Shown: positions 47,207 to 59,825, counted from the first letter of the stretch. The stretch is DNA of 64,000 nucleotides from Guyanagaster necrorhizus (GCF_019112545.1 NW_025064887.1:561257-625256); one strand, 5' to 3'. The notes: generated by a model from the sequence alone, not told the origin. Translations and numbers: made by a program.

Positions 47207-49166
47207 GATATAACAGCACAGACACTGCTATACCTGATGCAATGATGTCTCATCAAGGGAGAGAGAATATACTTACTGATAAGCTATCTCTGCTATCTGT
47301 GCAACTCTCATCATCACCGTCCTTACCATCTAGACTAGCTCTATCCACTCTATCAGATATGCAAACACCTCTAGGATCACTTTTTACTCTACTATCAAGC
47401 CTTCTGACATCTCCTACACTCTCTTTACCACTCTCATATTCTCAGATATGCTTCAAGCCACAATATAACTCTAAAAGTCTTATAATTCCATCTTCAAACA
47501 CTGAATATGATTTTTGCTGTGAACATTCTGGCACCAATATGATGAACTCATTAGACTCAGATGAACCCATTTCTAATCTCATTGATAAAACCACTGTTAA
47601 GCCAGAGCTTACTGAGACAGATGTTGTCACAGGAATGACTTTTGTATTGCATAATAGTGATTATATCACATATACAGAAGCTCTTGAACTTGCATTTCAG
47701 ACAGTAGTAGAGACAGCAAACCAAGTATCTGCATCTAATGATGAACCAAAGACACATGTAGAGATGACAACTTGGCTAGAGGAGGAAAATGAAAGATGGT
47801 ATGAGACAGCTCAGCAGGAATTAAATGTACTGCAAGAAAGTGGCACCTTTGAGCATGTGAAGCTTTCTCCAAGAGAAAAGGCTATAGATAGAAAATAGGT
47901 CTTTAAAGTGAAGCATAACCCTGATGGATCTATTGAGCACTATAAGATATGCTATGTTGTAAAAGAATACTCACAGCAGCCAGGTTTTGACTACATTAAA
48001 ACCTTCTTTCCTACTTTAAAATGAGCAGTCATCCAAACAGTCCTCACTCTTACTGCACTTGAGGATCTGAAGCTCTAGAGTGTGGACATCTCATCAGCAT
48101 CTCTGAATGGTGATCTGAAAGAGAAGATATATCTTCAATAACCAGAGGGATTCAAGACAAAGAATAAGAGCTGAATGCTTTGTCTCTTTAAGTCCATCTA
48201 TGAACTGAAGCAGACTGGATATAAGTGGCACAAAAAGCTCTATAATGCTATGACCAAGATGAGCTTTAATAGAGTGTGCTATAAATACAGCATATAAGTG
48301 TACAAGAGAGATGATGCTTAGATTATCATTCCTGTATTTGTTAATAATATAACAATTGCTGCAAAGTCCATAGAGTCTATATAATGTGTTGTTGATAATC
48401 TCAAGAAGCACTTCAAACGTTATGATCTAGGTCCAACTTCATTCTTTTTTGATGTCAAAATACACAGAGACTGTCTAAACTGAACACTCACACTCTCTCA
48501 ATCACAGTACATCCAGAAAATCTTAGAACATACTAAAATATCTGACTGTAACAGTATCAGTACTCCTTTTGATTCACACACTAAGCTATTCAGCTTGATA
48601 TCCTCTGCTACTTCAGAGAAATGAGAAACTATGCAACACATCTCATATCTTTAGATTCTTGGCTCTGTAGCATACTTGGCCATTGCTACTTATCCTAATA
48701 TAGCTTTTGCAGTCAGCATTCTATTATAGTTCAGCAAAAACTCTAGATTGAGGTATTGAGAGGCCTTGAAATGCTTCCTCAGATACATAAGGGGTACAAT
48801 TGATTTAAAATTGATATATTCACCTGATGCTACAAACTCAGAGCTGTTCAAAACATACATAGATGCAGATCATATTGACCTCAGAATATGTTGTCAAGAT
48901 GGACACAGATACAGTCAGCTGGATAAGCTGGCTATAATCTATAGTAATCTTATCAACCACAGAGGCTGAATATGTGGCTGCTGTCTCTGCCAGACATGAA
49001 ATTCTATGGTTGTGAAATCTGTTCACAGAATTTGGTTTTCATCATCTGTCACCATCTTCACTGCTGATTGACAACCAGTCTGCTCTCTCTGTTGCTTGCA
49101 ATCCTGATTATCACAATTATATCAAACACCTTGACCTCTGCTTCTACTAGTTATGAGATGAGGTTG
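47207..49166 (+). pseudogene. Copia linker, RT and RNase H of Cop2
   Basis: The serine- and proline-rich linker is part of a 218-codon open stretch (47242-47898), which ends in TWLEEENERWYETAQQEL at the start of RT. RT follows: VFKVKHNPDGS, SVDISSASLNGDL (first catalytic D kept), then VFVNNITIAAKS near 48337-48372, where the usual YVDD has become VNN and is catalytically dead. RNase H is at about 48830-49160 (YIDADH, LINHRG). Stops are scattered. It is cut at 49171 by H, and the last codons are at 57833-57949. Confidence 0.87.
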
Positions 49167-49171
49167 AGCAG

Positions 49172-49587
49172 TATTATGATTTCTCCTTATTTTTATCTCT
49201 TATTCAAGAGATTAACCTCTATCTTTGCTTAGTCAGAGTGCTTAGACCAGTGCTTAGGACTGTGGGATGGGCTTAGCCATCACAACAATGCCCAGTTGGT
49301 CATTGTCCTTTGATGTGATGGTAACTGCTTAATGACAGACAATATCCTTTTGTAGATAGCTTAACAATATTGGACAAAATGCTTTATAATACCAGAATGC
49401 ACAATTAGTGTAGTATTCTCAGCTTTGAGCTAAAGTTTTATTCTTCACCATCTTATCTCAAGCCAATCTAAAGGCCTTGCAATATAGAGCCATATAATAC
49501 AATCAGTAAACTCTGACATCATTGCTCAAAGTGTGAGGCAGTGTCAGTTTATTATGTGTTTAGATCATATGTCATTTGGGCTTAACA
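49172..49587 (+). repeat. 5' LTR of gypsy H (416 bp)
   Basis: TATTATGATTTCTCC...GGGCTTAACA (first base pair of TG decayed to TA). Contains the AGCTTTGAGCTAA transcript-start segment at 49421-49433. The upstream part is shortened compared with the 3' LTR near the TATA region. Confidence 0.9.
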
Positions 49588-49601
49588 ATTGGCTTGAAGC
49601 T
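49588..49601 (+). promoter_or_regulatory. Decayed self-complementary primer-binding site of gypsy H
   Basis: ATTGGCTTGAAGCT follows the LTR. It pairs with the LTR segment at 49421-49433 except at three positions, all explained by transitions from the family consensus. Confidence 0.55.
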
Positions 49602-49643
49602 TCTAGCTTCCCTTTCTCAAGCTCAATTGTATTGAGAAACCAA

Positions 49644-52600
49644 ATGCCCCCTGCCATCAACTCTGCTGATCTGAACTTCACTTATGAGTTCTTTGAACTT
49701 TTTGCTTCTATTATTAAAACTTTGTTAGAATTATTGGTGATCATATAGCTATGCTGTGAATGCCAATCAATCATCACCTGAGCTATCCATCATTATCAAG
49801 AATTTCAGCACATTCAACATATTCTATGAAATGTCACCCCTAACATTCCTCTCTCTGTCTAACAGTCCTTCCAGCCCACAGAAGAAACCATACCTGAAAC
49901 TGACTCTGGAGATGCACCTCTGCAGTGTTCTCAGGAAGAAGAAGAGCATCAATATCCACTCTGATCTTTGATAGCAATTATCAGAGATGATAGCAACTCT
50001 TGGGCAACAGGGTTTCAAAGATCAAAGTCTGATATGCCAATTCCATGCATCAAGCACACAACCATCTCCAGCCACCTCTCTATGCCAAGGACAACCATGA
50101 CCACCATCTCTGAGCCCAGCATTGGATGCCATGCTAGAGACTCTCTTAATGCCATTCAGATGGCTCCAAGAGGCAGAAGCATCTCTCCCAATAATGGCTA
50201 CAGATCTCTATATGCAACACTAACAGGAAGCAGGAAGAGTTTCCCTGCAGAGCTTTATATCAGAAACCAGAGCACAGATAGCAAGAGGAACAGGACAAGG
50301 GTTATCAGGACTGATGATCTCTACTTTGCCTATGATAACAAAGCAGAAGAGCAATACTGGCAAGAAGCTGCTAGAGAAGCAGACTGACTAGAGTGCTGTG
50401 CAGCTTGCAGAGCTGGCTGCATACAAATGCCATCAGATATACCACAACTAGCTGACCCCATTGATCCAGTCCTCCTTGCAGAGGATAAAATTGGACACAC
50501 CAACTCTCTTACTGAGCATCTTCAAGAGCAGACACATAATGAGTATAAGGCTGCTTAAGAGAACATCCTCTTTGAGTGCTACCTCTGAGCATGAGATACA
50601 GCAGATTAGAGAAGAGGCTTTGGAAGTCCTGGAACCAACACTCTTATTGCCACTACTACTAACAGCATTTCTGACACTCTGTTCTGAGAACCTAGCACTT
50701 CTGCTGATTCCAAGTATGACCTATAGACAGTACCCCCTGAAGGCATTATTCACATGGATGATGTCCATCAATGAGTGTTGCTCTATCTTGATGATAACTG
50801 CCTATTATCCTATGGGACTGACTCAATTGCTGATACTGATGATATTCTGAGCTGAGACAGAGACCTATGAAGTCAGAATAGAGCACATTGACTCCACTAG
50901 AGACCTCAAGTGGGTCTTGGATGGATACATTGCATCCCTCTTTCTCTAACCCTGCTTCTATCAAAACTTCCACTAATATTGCAGAGCAGTGGCAGTGAAA
51001 GCAGCAAGAAACAGTGTCAAGGAGCAGCAGCAAGAAGGACAGTCTCCTTCTCACCCTAGATCTAGCAATGCTGGACCCAGCACTCAGCAGCAGTAGCAGT
51101 CAAGCTGACTCAGACATCTATGATCCATATGACAGTTTTCTCTTTGAGGGGGATGAGGGCAAGATGAATGACAAGGAAGAGGATGGTGAGCTGAGAGAAG
51201 AGGATTCCCTTGTTGAGTGGGAGAGTATGTTTTTATAACACCCAACAGAGGAAGAATTAGCAAGAAGTGCCAGGAGGATTTCTTATGGCTGTATCAGGAT
51301 GGTACAGCTATATTATAGACAGACAACATTTGGTTGGTGTCATCTATGAGACAAAGATACTCCACCACTGACAGAGTCAAGCATGTGGAAATTCTTCAAT
51401 ATATGGCTACCAAACAGGCTATTTTTATTTATAATAAAAAATATTTAGGACACCAGCTAGTGCTGTTGCCAGCATACAAGTCCAGCTATGACATTGGACC
51501 AATGCTGTGGACACTGAGTGTCACATCCAGTCATGCTGTTTATACAGCACCTTCAATCCAAAGTGCCTCCTCATGATACACATTCACCACTTTGGCTGTC
51601 TGCAGTATGACATCTCAGCTCACCCAAAGCTGATCTAGGCTAAGGAACCCATACCAGAATCTATGGGTGCAGCTGATGCACTGACTCTTTGCTAGACAGC
51701 CTCTATCTGATAAAGCTAAAAGAAGCAGAAAGGCTCTTGAAGGTGTGAGAGAGGATGACTCTAAGACAGTAGAACTTGAATTCACCATTGAGAACAGGTG
51801 CATTATATATAAGAAGGCACAGCCACTGGGAAGTTCTGTTGCTGATGATGGCTCTCTTCATTCATTCTCAGGACCTCTAACAATCTGGAACATTCCACTC
51901 TTTGGCAGGATTCTGAACTCTATGACCATCTTGGTGGTGAACATGGCAGTTATTAACTGCAGACCAGACCTTCTATGAAAGCCTCATTCATTCAAGGGGG
52001 CCTTTGATGATATCAATTGCTTTTTCATCAACTGTGATCAATACTTTCAAGTATATGCACCCTTTTTCATACATGACATGTACAAGGTCAGATTTGCCAC
52101 AATGTATCTGAAAGACAAGGCAAAAACATGGTAGATACTTCTGGCTTCCACATTCTGGTCAACCATGAGGCAACACCACTGATACCCCTTGTAGCCAGTA
52201 TTCAAACAGATGGTGATTAACAAGTTCACTGATCCCACAGTCTAAGAAGTTCACAAGCAGAAGATGAAGGAGTATAAAATGGCCAACAAGCCAGTCACTG
52301 AATACTTCAATGAGTTGAAATGACTCAGCAAGCTTGCCAGAGTCTAGGATGACATCACTGACATAGGATGCATAGTCAAGTATATGAAGATGAGAGTGCT
52401 ACCCTCCTATCTGAAGATACTCAAGATAATCTCAGATATCAGACATAGTATCTCTAAGGGATATAATAAGTGGAAGATCTGTATCATCACAATATACAGA
52501 GAGAGACAGTAACAAAAGGTAGAAGCAACAAGGACAGAGCACAAAGTCCACTTTCAGCATGATCACATCTGCTAAGTCTGGCAGCTCAACTCCAACTTTC

Positions 52601-52855
52601 TCCTATGGTGAGAAGAAAACCAGTATAGGTATGACATTTACTAGAACAGATAAGCCAATAGATATGGACCAGCTCAAGAAGAAGGGTAAGTGCTTCAATT
52701 GTGATCAGAAGTGTCATATGACATAAGACTGTCTGCAGAAGAAGAACAAATGCACCTAAGAGGACTTATAGGCACTGATCACCAAGTTACAGAAAGAAGA
52801 AGACCTTGAACTAGAGACAAAGGTCAAGGAGATAAAAGGCCAGGCCAAGCAGTGA
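49644..52855 (+). pseudogene. Gag of gypsy H (degenerate)
   Basis: Start at ATG 49644: MPPAINSADLNFTYEFFELF, then the hydrophobic helix (ASIIKTLLELLVII) and HHYQEFQHIQ. The N-terminal frame includes LYFAYDNKAEEQYWQEAARE near 50320-50387. The main frame is shifted by +1 (51014-51238, LDPALSSSSSQADSDIYDPY). The core is at about 51985-52430 (DINCFFINCDQYFQVY, KEYKMANKPVTEYFNEL). The knuckle CFNCDQKCHMT*DC is at about 52690-52731. Gag ends at TGA 52853-52855 in CAGTGAGCAATTC. Many stops. Confidence 0.8.
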
Positions 52856-55800
52856 GCAATTCTGCTGACTCAGCCAGAATAAAGAGTGGTGTATCATAAG
52901 CAGATGCTGAATGGACTGATTCTACCTCTGTAATACCATCTATGTCTAAATTATACATGTATTTAAATATATCTGACTTCACTACTCTAACATAAGGATC
53001 ACCAAAAGAATGAACTCAACTGCCTACAGGCTGAACAGAGATAGTGAGCCCCACTAATTGGCTCAAGCCATTCAATACTGAATGGACTTGGTAAGCCATC
53101 AAGGATATGAAGGATGAGACAGTAGCAAAAGCTGTACTCGAGAATTGGATCCATAAGATCTGAGCCAAAGAAGTGATTGATAAGATGATAGAAGAGATAA
53201 AGAAGGCTGAATAATGTTGAGTCTTAAAGTGGCTCAATGAACTTCAGGGACCATGAAAGTTTATCTGATAATCCAAAACCCTAGGCTGAGACCTTTTAGC
53301 CAAAGTCCAAATCAAGATGCTCATGTCTCAAAGCATCCATGCAGTAACCACTCTGATCAACAGTAGCTGCACAGGCAGCTCAATCAATTGTGCTTTTATC
53401 ATCAAGCACAACCTTCCCACCTGGACTACTGCAGCCTCAATATCAGTCTATAATGCAGATGGCACTAAAAACTAAGCTGGTTCAATCACTGAGTTTGTCA
53501 AGCTCAGACTTATGATTAGTGATCATTCTGAAAGGATCAACTTAGCCATCACTGATCTAGAGACCAATAAAATCTTCTTTAGTCATGACTGGCTGATATA
53601 TTATAACTCATTGATCAATTGAAAGACCAGTTAGATCACATTTGCTCAATGTTGATATCAGAAAGTTCTGTTTGAACTTCTCAATAAAGATCCAGAAGAT
53701 TGATGAGATGAGAAAATGGAGGATGGTGAAACTATTTTCACTATTGACCTACAGAAGGCCATATACATTCAAGCTGTGCATCATGCTAATGACCTGGCAG
53801 CAAAGGCCAATGCAGGAAAGGAGAGCAAGATGTTTGAGAAGATGGTGCCAGAGTGGGCATAGAACTATTGGGACCTGTTCAACAAGGACAGCTTCAATGA
53901 GCTACTGGATCTAAAACTCTGAGACTATGCAATTGAATTAATCCTGAATGCCAATGCTAATTTGGATTGCAAGGTCTATCTGCTTAGCAACAATAAGCAA
54001 CAAGAGCTCAATCAGTTCCTAGAAGAGAACCTCTCTAGTGGACAAATCAGACTATCAAAGTCTCTGATGGCCTCACCTTTTTTCTTCATCAAAAAGAAAG
54101 ATAGTAAACTTTGGCTGGTACAGGATTATTGGAAGCTTAATAAGATGATGATCAAGAATCATTATCCACTTCTCTTAATCTCTAAATTAATGGACAAACT
54201 CCATGGCACTTGGTACTACACTAAACTGGGCATCTGCTAGAGTTATAACAATATGTGCATCAAAGAAGGTGACAAGTGGAAGGCTACCTTCCACACTAAC
54301 TGAAGGCTGTTTAAGTCCATAGTTATGTTCTTTGACCTCACCAACTTGCCAGCTACTTTTCAGTAGATGATGAATGATATTTTCAAGGACCTCATCACCA
54401 CTGGCAAGGTGACAATCTATTTGGATGATATTCTTATCATATCCAAGACTCAAGAGAAACATCAGAGGCTAGTCTGACAAGTATTAACCCTAATGAAAAA
54501 GCACTGACTCTTCCTTAAGATGAAGAAATGTGAATTTGAGATACTCAAAACTGAGTACCTCAGAGTCATTATCAGTAAAGGCAGCATTAAGATGGACTCT
54601 GTCAAAGTAGCAGAAGTAACCAAGTGGCTAGAGCTGACCAAGAAGAAGGAGTTACAATCTTTTCTCAGCTTCACAAACTTCTATTGACAATTCATTTAGG
54701 ACTACAGCAAGGTGGTCTGACTTATGACCTAGCTGACTGGCAATATCTCATAGGCCTGAGGCTTAGCCTAACAATCAGCATTCAATAACTTTAAATGCCA
54801 ACTAGTAAAGGACATAGTCTTTGCTATCCTGACACAAGATGGGAAATTCTGTGTCAAAGCCAATTCCAATAAAAGTACTATTGGAGCCATACTCTCTCAA
54901 GAACAAAAAGGCAAATGGCATCCAGTTGTGTTCCTGTCCAAGGCACTGACTATCATAGAGTGCAATTATAAGATTTACAACAAGAAACTACTCGCTATAA
55001 TGTTCACCCTGGCCAAATGACAGTATTATCTAATCAGATTAGTCTAGACCTTTGAGATCTAGACTAATCACCAGAATCTCTGGTACTTCTAAGTACCACA
55101 GAAGCTAAACTGCCAACAAGCTCAGTGGGTTATGAAACTATCAGAGTACAACTATACACTGCACCACAAAGCTGGTGCAGCCAACAAGAAGGCAGATCTG
55201 CTAAGCAGGAGAGTAGACCATGACCAAGAAGAAGATGATAATAAGGAAGTCATGATCTTAAAGTCAGAACATTTCCATACAATGATTATGCCAATAGAGG
55301 AGGAGATTCATAAGCATATCAAGAGCATCATGCAAGACACTCACAAGTGAGACCAATGAGTGGCTCCATCACTCAATCATGAGCAGAGCATGAAGAAGGA
55401 AGAAGGAATAATCTATTATAATAGACAGATCTACATTCTGAGAGACTAAGCACTTTGTGGTGAGATCATTGCCACCTGTCATGATCACATGACCACTGAA
55501 CATCCAGAGATCACTAAGACAAAGAAACTGATCTTATGGAAATATTGGTGGCCTAAAATAGGCTAAGACATAGAATGATATGTCAAAGCATATGAAACTT
55601 GCCAATGAGATAAGTCCTCCACACAACCATGGGCCACACCACTCTACCTGAATGAGGTCCTATCTTCATTATGAACTCACATTTTGGTGGATATGATCAT
55701 CAGATTACTGGGCTGTAATAGCTATGATGCAATCCTCATTATAGTTGATTGCTTCTCAAAAGCAATTATCCCAGTCACATGTTTTACTGAATTAATATTA

Positions 55801-56653
55801 AAAGGATGGGCAAAGATCTTATGCAACAAGGTATATGCCAAATACAGTATGCCTCAGGTCATCATCTTGGATAGGAGACTACAATTTGTCTCCAAATTTC
55901 TGGATGATCTATACTGACTCCTCAACATCAAATGAAACACCTCAACTGCCTATCACCCATAAACAGACAGACAAATAAAATGAGCAAACCAAGAGGTGGA
56001 GAAGTATCTCTATCTCTTTATCAACTATAGACAAGATGATTGGGTAGAATGGCTGGCCCTTGCCATCTTCCAACACAACAACAGAATCCACTTCACCATG
56101 GGTAAAATGCTCTTTTTCATCAATTATGAATGATATTCTCATGTTACTCAAACCAAATGCAGACACATCTCAACATCCACCTCTACTGACTTTGCCACTA
56201 CCATGGCAAAGATCCATGCTAAAACCAAGATAGCCCTTAAAAAGACTGCAACAACAATAAAGAAGTAGTATGATAAGTACTGCCATGCTGCACATGAGTA
56301 TTTAGTCAATAATAAAGTTTGGCTGGATATGACAAATCTCCATCTCCTCTGACTGAAACAAAAACTTGCTGATAAATACACAGGACTATTTCCAGTCCTT
56401 GTGAAAGTCAGCAACTTTGTCTACAAATTGCACCTTTTAAGTATCTGAAAGATACACAATACAATGTCTTCAACAAGACATTGTTGATACTATTTGTTAC
56501 CTCAGCATTTTCAAATCAAGAATGGCCTCCTCTGCCACCACCTGAACTAGTTGATAATGAAGAACACTATAAAGTTGACCAAGTCCTAAATCACTGACTC
56601 TACAAAGTACAAGCTTGTAGTGGTGGCAGCCAAACTATAGTTGACTATCTAGT
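52852..56653 (+). pseudogene. Pol of gypsy H up to the chromodomain (degenerate)
   Basis: Protease remnant at about 53350-53640 (LINSSCTGSSI, DSG lost). RT at about 53900-54720 still has IYLDDILIIS at 54415-54444. RNase H at about 54840-55210 (ANSNKSTIG, NKKLLAIM). HHCC finger at about 55470-55610. Integrase core at about 55675-56010, with an open stretch 55684-55917 (IVDCFSK, ILDRRLQF). The chromodomain starts at EEHYKVDQVLNH (about 56555) and is broken by solo LTR I at 56653 after VDYLV. It resumes at 57122. Confidence 0.85.
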
Positions 56654-57116
56654 TGTTAAGCCCAAGCGACACGTGACAAGACAACACGTGATAGACAGAT
56701 GTCCCTTCGCACTTCGAGGGATCACCTGAATCCACTTTATGATGTTATCGACTCGATGTGTCACAAGGCCATGAAGTGGCTCGAGAGTAGAATGGTATGA
56801 ATATAAACTTTAGCTCGAAGCTGGGGGTTACCAGCGAGAGCCATTCTCCTTAAGTACTACTGGGTTGTATCTAAATATATATGATTACTTATTGTGTGTT
56901 GCCGTGTCCTTTGTGCCCATTGTCCTAGGGCATCGCTATTGTACATAAAAGGTTCGTTGTGCGTTGTCGAGCGCTGTCTCCACGTCGAAGGACAATGGAG
57001 GATTTGGCCAGTTGTGCTGACCAAGCTTTACCCCCACGGTCCTAAGCGCTTGTCTTAGTGCTGTGACTAAGCATAAATAGGGGCTAAAAGAAAGAAAATA
57101 GTAAGAAATCGTAACA
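56654..57116 (-). mobile_element. Solo LTR I (463 bp), CpG-rich and recent
   Basis: TGTTAAGCCC...GAAATCGTAACA with a perfect CTAGT duplication (56649-56653 and 57117-57121). It keeps CpGs (CACGTG pair, TTCGCACTTCGAGGG, GCTCGAAGC) while the surrounding element H has almost none. It is therefore a recent insertion of a relative of M, reduced to one LTR. It splits the chromodomain of H. Confidence 0.95.
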
Positions 57117-57121
57117 CTAGT

Positions 57122-57415
57122 CAGCTAGAAAGGCTATAGACCCAAATCAAACCAATGGATCAATGAATGACATATGAATGCTGCCAATGCAATCTGAGAC
57201 TATGAACACATCTATAAACAGAAGCATTGACCAACTCGACAGTCAATATCTTTATAAATCTTACAACTATTCATGATCATAAATGAAGCATTGGCTAACT
57301 CAACAGTCAATGTCTTTATGAATCTTTCAAGAAGAAGAGCAGGTTATCTGCTCTCAAGACACTAGGACTTATCCTTAAATTAGCTATTGGGATGATGGTC
57401 TTAAGAAGAGAGTAA
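57122..57415 (+). pseudogene. Chromodomain end and unusual tail of gypsy H
   Basis: Continues the chromodomain (S*KGYRPKSNQWINE) after solo LTR I. The protein tail then differs from M, J and K: the stretch before DLSLN is lengthened by a duplicated segment (57221-57262 and 57285-57326). The frame is broken by stops. The polypurine tract AAGAAGAGAGTAA lies at 57403-57415, directly before the LTR. Confidence 0.7.
57221..57326 (+). repeat. Tandem duplication in the H tail
   Basis: A 42-base segment starting GAAGCATTGACCAACTC at 57221 recurs at 57285 as GAAGCATTGGCTAACTC, 64 bases later. By eye the differences are transitions. It would add codons after the chromodomain. Confidence 0.75.
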
Positions 57416-57827
57416 TGTTATGATTTTTTCTTATTTTTATCTCTTATTTGACAGATTGACCCCTATCTTTGCTTAGTCAGAGTGCTTAGACCAGCACTTA
57501 GGATGATGCAATAGACTTAATCATCACAACAATGCCCAGTTAGTCATTGTCCTTTGACATGATGGTAACTGCTTGATGATAGACAATATCCTTTTGTAGA
57601 TAGCTTAACAATACTGGATAAAACACTATATAATATCAGGATGCACAATTAGATAGTTATATCTATAGAACAGACAACAACTAGTATATAAGTAGTATAG
57701 CTCTTACTGTAGTATTCCCAGCTTTGAGCTAAAGTTTTATTCTTCATAAACTCTGACATCATTGCCTGAAGTGTGAGACAGTGTCAGTTTATCACATGTT
57801 TAGGTCATGTGTCATTTGAGCTTAACA
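57416..57827 (+). repeat. 3' LTR of gypsy H (412 bp)
   Basis: TGTTATGATTTTTTC...GAGCTTAACA. Includes AGTATATAAGTAG and AGCTTTGAGCTAAAG. Followed by the AGCAA duplication. Confidence 0.92.
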
Positions 57828-57832
57828 AGCAA

Positions 57833-57949
57833 GGATACATATATATTGAATATCTTTATATAAAAGACATACCTGCTAACATCTTTACAAAAGCCTTAGA
57901 GAAGGAGAAGATGACTCACATGATCAGACTGTTGGGTCTTGAACTCTGA
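57833..57949 (+). pseudogene. C-terminal end of the Cop2 polyprotein
   Basis: GYIYIEYLYIKDMPANIF followed by TKALEKEKMTHMIRLLGLEL and a TGA at 57947-57949. This is the usual copia polyprotein end (DMxADxxTKxL...LLGL). It is uninterrupted and joins the RNase H part at 49166 once H is removed. A purine-rich AAGAGGAAG precedes the LTR. Confidence 0.87.
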
Positions 57950-57971
57950 AAAGTATTGTGTTAAGAGGAAG

Positions 57972-58119
57972 TGTTGTGGGATGACACAAGTATCTGATGT
58001 CAATCTTATATAAATATAGACAGTTTTGTCCTGAGTTGATAGTCAATTGCCTTTAAGCAATTGACTATTGTACTCAGTCTGATCATTATTCACTGTATGA
58101 AAATAACCTGTCTGCAACA
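57972..58119 (+). repeat. 3' LTR of Cop2 (148 bp)
   Basis: TGTTGTGGGA...CTGCAACA, including TATATAAATATAG and the CAATTGCCTTTAAGCAATTG inverted repeat. It is followed by AAACT. It lacks the 54-base duplication of the 5' LTR. Confidence 0.9.
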
Positions 58120-58124
58120 AAACT

Positions 58125-59825
58125 ATATAGCTTTAAGGCCTTATCCTCTGCTGTTGCTATGATCATTGCATATTTCTTGAAAAAATTCTCATCTTCAAGC
58201 AGCATCAACCAATCTGCTTCTTTCTTCTTCTCAAACTCTTGAGGTATATTATTTTTACTGATGGTTGGTAACTGAACATTAACAGATATAACAGAGTCAT
58301 TTGGGCATGCTGATATGCTACCTTTGTTAGATATGAGGTCCAACACCCACTGGCTAGGCTTTTGAGCATGGCAGAAATGGATTTCTTCAACTGTGAGTTG
58401 GACTATAGGCTGAGCTTTGAGGATAGGTGTCACCTATGATAGCATCACAGTAGATGGTTCAGACTGAGCATTTGATGTCAACATAATCTCATGTAACTTA
58501 ATATCTTCCTCTCTCTCAAGATTGATGTGAGTTGTGTCAAAATAGATATTTTTCTCAATAGATACTATCTTGCTCTCTGGCCAGTAGATATGAGATCTAT
58601 TACTTGTTTCATCAAATCTGATCCACTGGCTCTTATGTACATGATCATCTAACTTCATAACTTTGATCTCAAGATGTATCCAGCACTTCTCTCTCTATCT
58701 CTATAACTCTTTTAGATTGGGCTTCTTTCTTATGACTACTTTATAGAGTGTCTTATTATCCAGAGTCTATGTTGATATTCTGTTAAAAACCCAAACAGCA
58801 TGATGAACAGCTTCAGCTTATAGAAAGCAAGGTAAGCTGCTTAAATGTAGTATAGCTCTGACCTTTTCAATAACCATGCAATTGTACCTTTCAGCCACCC
58901 TATTGTGCTGTAGTGTATTATGCACAGTCATCTTTTTTGCTGTGCTAGCATTTTTCAGATGCAAGACAAATGCCTTATTAATATATTCACCTCTATGATC
59001 CAAATAAAGAATTTTTATAGAGCATTCATGCTGGATGCAGATATGAGCTTCATAGGCTTTATATACCATAAAAGCTTCACTCTTCTGGTATAAGAACTCA
59101 AGATAAGCCCAATAAGTGCTGTCTTCAATGAATGAGATAAACTGACAGTGTTTATATAGAGATTTCATAGATGCAGATCTCTATAAATCAGTGAATTTCA
59201 TCTCTGATATTGGTTGCATATTCTCCCTCTCAAGCCTTAGATATTGGCTTGTATATAGTCTTAGTATAGACACATGATTTGCAGAACTGTAGTTCTCCAG
59301 ATGACTTATCAAGCTTTACTCCTATCATAAAGCCTTTTTTGACCAGATGATAAGCAACTTCAGATGAAATGTGACTCATATAATAGTGCAATTAGTCTAA
59401 GATAAGCATCTTCTTAGCTGCTCTAGCAGAATCTCTTATGATGAACCTGATATAGGCTATCATCATCTTTGGAGACAACTTCAACTATCTTCTTATCTGA
59501 TGCATGGATGAGGCATTTTCTACCACCAAAGGTCAATTTGAAATCAAGATCATCAAGTTGACCAACTGAGATGAGTGTATAACCAACTTTGGGAGAGTAC
59601 ATGACTTTGATGAGTTGCAGGTTGTTTGCATTTGCACTATTTAGCACATCAATACTCATCTTGCTCTTTTCAGCTGCAGAAAATTTTTAAGTGTTTACAG
59701 CATAGAATGTCTTGGATGAGACAGACTGGACTAAGTTGAAATCTTTATAGTAAGAGGAAATATAGCATGTACAGCTAAAGTCATAGAGTTCAGTATAAAC
59801 TCAGTTATCAGATGAGTTTACAGCA
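58125..59825 (-). pseudogene. Copia Cop1, right fragment (protease to start of RT)
   Basis: The 5' coding part of Cop1, read leftward from the cut at 59825. The protease end and pre-integrase part are at 59423-59780 (MSIDVLNSANANN, YTLISVGQLDDLDF). Integrase segments include QHECSIKILYLDHRGEYI (58950-59050, second catalytic D) and HNRVAERYNCMVIEK (about 58860-58920, catalytic E). The linker and start of RT are at 58125-58700. Cop2 is inserted at 58119, and coding continues at 14412. The Gag part is missing, cut off by the LTR of L. Confidence 0.83.

Larger units (their letters stand above)
49172..57827 (+). mobile_element. Gypsy element H, split by solo LTR I
   Basis: LTRs of 416 bp (49172-49587) and 412 bp (57416-57827). 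The duplication is AGCAG (49167-49171) versus AGCAA (57828-57832). Without I it is about 8188 bp. Inserted near the end of Cop2 RNase H, with the Cop2 frame continuing after it (KQGYIYIEYL). CpG-poor and full of stops. Confidence 0.93.
14413..58119 (+). mobile_element. Copia element Cop2, complete but split by five insertions
   Basis: LTRs at 14413-14614 and 57972-58119 flank a plus-strand copia. The target duplication is AGACT (14408-14412) versus AAACT (58120-58124), one G-to-A change. Removing J, G, Cop3, F, H and their duplicated bases leaves about 4878 bp, the normal copia size and close to Cop3 (about 4813 bp). Coding fragments are at 14733-15564, 31727-32735, 33265-33696, 47207-49166 and 57833-57949. 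It is inserted into Cop1. Confidence 0.92.
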
